A program made the position numbers and the translations under genes. Shown here piece by piece: positions 62,878-64,000 of a DNA stretch of 64,000 nt. The notes beneath the pieces are model-generated. The model worked only from the letters and a program-made list of their open reading frames with translations. It had not been told where the DNA came from and did not search any database. How positions within the stretch are numbered: position 1 is the stretch's first letter; each line of letters starts with the position of its first letter. Location of the stretch: the NCBI GenBank assembly GCA_945881965.1, contig CAMCVS010000014.1, positions 1 through 64,000 on the forward strand, in the 5' to 3' direction. The DNA comes from Paracoccus haematequi (GTDB lineage Bacteria; Pseudomonadota; Alphaproteobacteria; Rhodobacterales; Rhodobacteraceae).

Positions 62878-64000
62878 ATGGCACTTAATGCTGGCGATAT
62901 CGCAATCGTTTTGATGAACGCCGATACCAACAAGGTTTTCGCTTTTGCCGCCCTTGTGGACATCGCGGCCGGTGAGGTGATCAAGTTCACCGACAACGGC
63001 TGGACCTCGGCAGGCGCGTTCCGCAATAACGAAGGCATCATCACCTGGACCGCGACGGATACTGTGACCGCCGGCACTGTTGTGACCATCAACACCACCG
63101 GTGCCGTGACTGCAACGGCGGGCACCGTGGCTGAATCGAACGACGTGAACTTTTCGACCTCCGGCGATCAGGTGCTGGCCTATCAGGGCGACAACGCGAC
63201 CCCGACGTTTCTGTTCGCTGTCAATAACGAAGGCGCCGCCGTCTGGCAGGCCACTGCCGGAGACTCGAACACCTCTGCCCTCCCGACAGGCCTGACCGAT
63301 GGCGTCAACGCGGTCGCCCTGACCGAAACTGACAACGTGGCCTATTCGGGCATCACCACGGGCACCAAGGCCGCGCTGTTGGCCGCGATCGCCGACCGTG
63401 CCAACTGGACCTTGGATGACGCTGTCAACCAGACCGCGCCCGCATCGTTCACTGTTGAACCCCCGGCGCCGATCACCGGCACAACCGATCCCGAAACCCT
63501 TGACGGCACCACCGACGCGGACACCATCGTCGGCGGCGCGGGGGCGGATACGCTGAACGGCGATGATGGCGACGACACGTTTGAGTTTGCCGCAGGCGAC
63601 GTGGCCGTTGGCGAAGAAATCAACGGTGGCACCGGTACCGATACGCTCGACTTCCAGGGCGGCACGCATGACCTGACCGGCGCGACCCTGACCAGCATCG
63701 AGAACATCGTGCTGTCCGACGCGGCGGGCACCACGCTCACGGTCAGCGATCTGGCGCAGGCGGGGCTGATCTCGGCGGCGGACGGTGCCAGCGATGTGGT
63801 GATCATCGCGGACGCAACGGCCACCGGGGCGGCGCGCGCCAATGCGCTGTTCGCAGTGCTGAACGCGGGTGTCGAGGAGATCCAGTATGTCAACGCCGGT
63901 GCCAAAACCGCGTCGTTGCAGGGGGCGGAGATGGAAGTGATCTCGGCGGATGGTCTGGAGTATACCTTCGCCTTCGCGGCCGGCGTGGTGACCACAGCGA
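62878..64000 (+). CDS. RTX-type secreted protein, N-terminal part (truncated by window edge)
   Basis: An open frame from ATG 62878 (MALNAGDIAIVLMNADTNKV) runs to the window end, 374 codons. The start domain is the one common at the head of type I-secreted Rhodobacterales proteins (KFTDNGWTSAGAF block). Residues about 218-235 contain GGAGADTLNGDDGDDTFEF, an RTX calcium-binding nonapeptide array. There is no Sec signal peptide, as expected when a C-terminal signal is used. A longer start at 62833 is possible. The C-terminus lies outside the window. Confidence 0.8.
   Translation, partial: MALNAGDIAIVLMNADTNKVFAFAALVDIAAGEVIKFTDNGWTSAGAFRNNEGIITWTATDTVTAGTVVTINTTGAVTATAGTVAESNDVNFSTSGDQVLAYQGDNATPTFLFAVNNEGAAVWQATAGDSNTSALPTGLTDGVNAVALTETDNVAYSGITTGTKAALLAAIADRANWTLDDAVNQTAPASFTVEPPAPITGTTDPETLDGTTDADTIVGGAGADTLNGDDGDDTFEFAAGDVAVGEEINGGTGTDTLDFQGGTHDLTGATLTSIENIVLSDAAGTTLTVSDLAQAGLISAADGASDVVIIADATATGAARANALFAVLNAGVEEIQYVNAGAKTASLQGAEMEVISADGLEYTFAFAAGVVTTA

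Overview
The window is a gene-dense, GC-rich chromosomal segment of an alphaproteobacterium. It is most likely a member of the Rhodobacterales (Roseobacter/Rhodobacteraceae group). The evidence is the combination of DctPQM TRAP transport with DctBD, a zwf-pgl-pgi cluster, DgcN/DgcA, DUF1244/DUF1523/DUF4864 proteins, a type I secretion-style RTX protein, an infC gene separated from rpmI-rplT, and a dispersed intergenic repeat ending in CCCCGGGATAGTT..ACCAGAGAAG. Almost everything is core or ordinary accessory chromosome. I see no insertion sequence, integrase, CRISPR array or rRNA, and only one tRNA gene.

Layout. 0-5.5 kb: start of lon (runs off the left edge), a WrbA-like flavoprotein with a GMC oxidoreductase, a divergent Lrp/ald pair, and thpR. 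5.5-14 kb: mscL, pheT and pheS with a PemK-like gene between them, an MFS carrier, rpmI-rplT and pyk. 14-17.4 kb: an N-formylglutamate amidohydrolase, a DUF1244 protein, and dgcN-dgcA for D-glutamate breakdown. 17.4-26 kb: UspA, small envelope and hypothetical genes, a 761-residue beta-helix protein, a cupin plus P1 peptidase, rpmJ, tRNA-Val(GAC) and a second N-formylglutamate amidohydrolase. 26-32 kb: dinB, tgt, an enoyl-CoA hydratase, an ECF42-type sigma factor with its DGPF partner, and two Fe-S assembly genes. 32-36.3 kb: tpiA and zwf-pgl-pgi for sugar catabolism. 36.5-46.5 kb: an unassigned radical SAM protein, anmK, tyrS, ridA, a TfoX-like gene, ndk, a Bcr-type efflux pump, an ABC-F ATPase, marC, a retropepsin-like protease and a DUF985 cupin. 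47-56 kb: dctPQM and dctDB flank an oppositely oriented sulfatase and formylglycine-generating enzyme pair. 56-64 kb: a P450, an Lrp regulator divergent from fpr, an Ala-rich membrane-anchored protein, infC, a molybdopterin-binding protein with xdhC, and the start of an RTX-type secreted protein that runs off the right edge.

How the parts work together. zwf, pgl, pgi, tpiA and pyk cover sugar-phosphate oxidation and lower glycolysis. DctBD most likely senses C4-dicarboxylates for DctPQM, but this DctD has lost the canonical sigma-54 contact motif and the Walker A lysine. The sulfatase and its activating enzyme form a self-contained cytoplasmic pair. The ECF42/DGPF pair has a matching promoter in front of it and is probably autoregulated. 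The most interesting items are that ECF42 promoter, the degenerate DctD, the sulfatase/FGE insertion, the radical SAM protein with six extra cysteines, the AUA-initiated infC, the near-identical 20-bp repeats between lrp and fpr, the PemK-like gene inside the phe cluster, and the dispersed palindromic repeat family.
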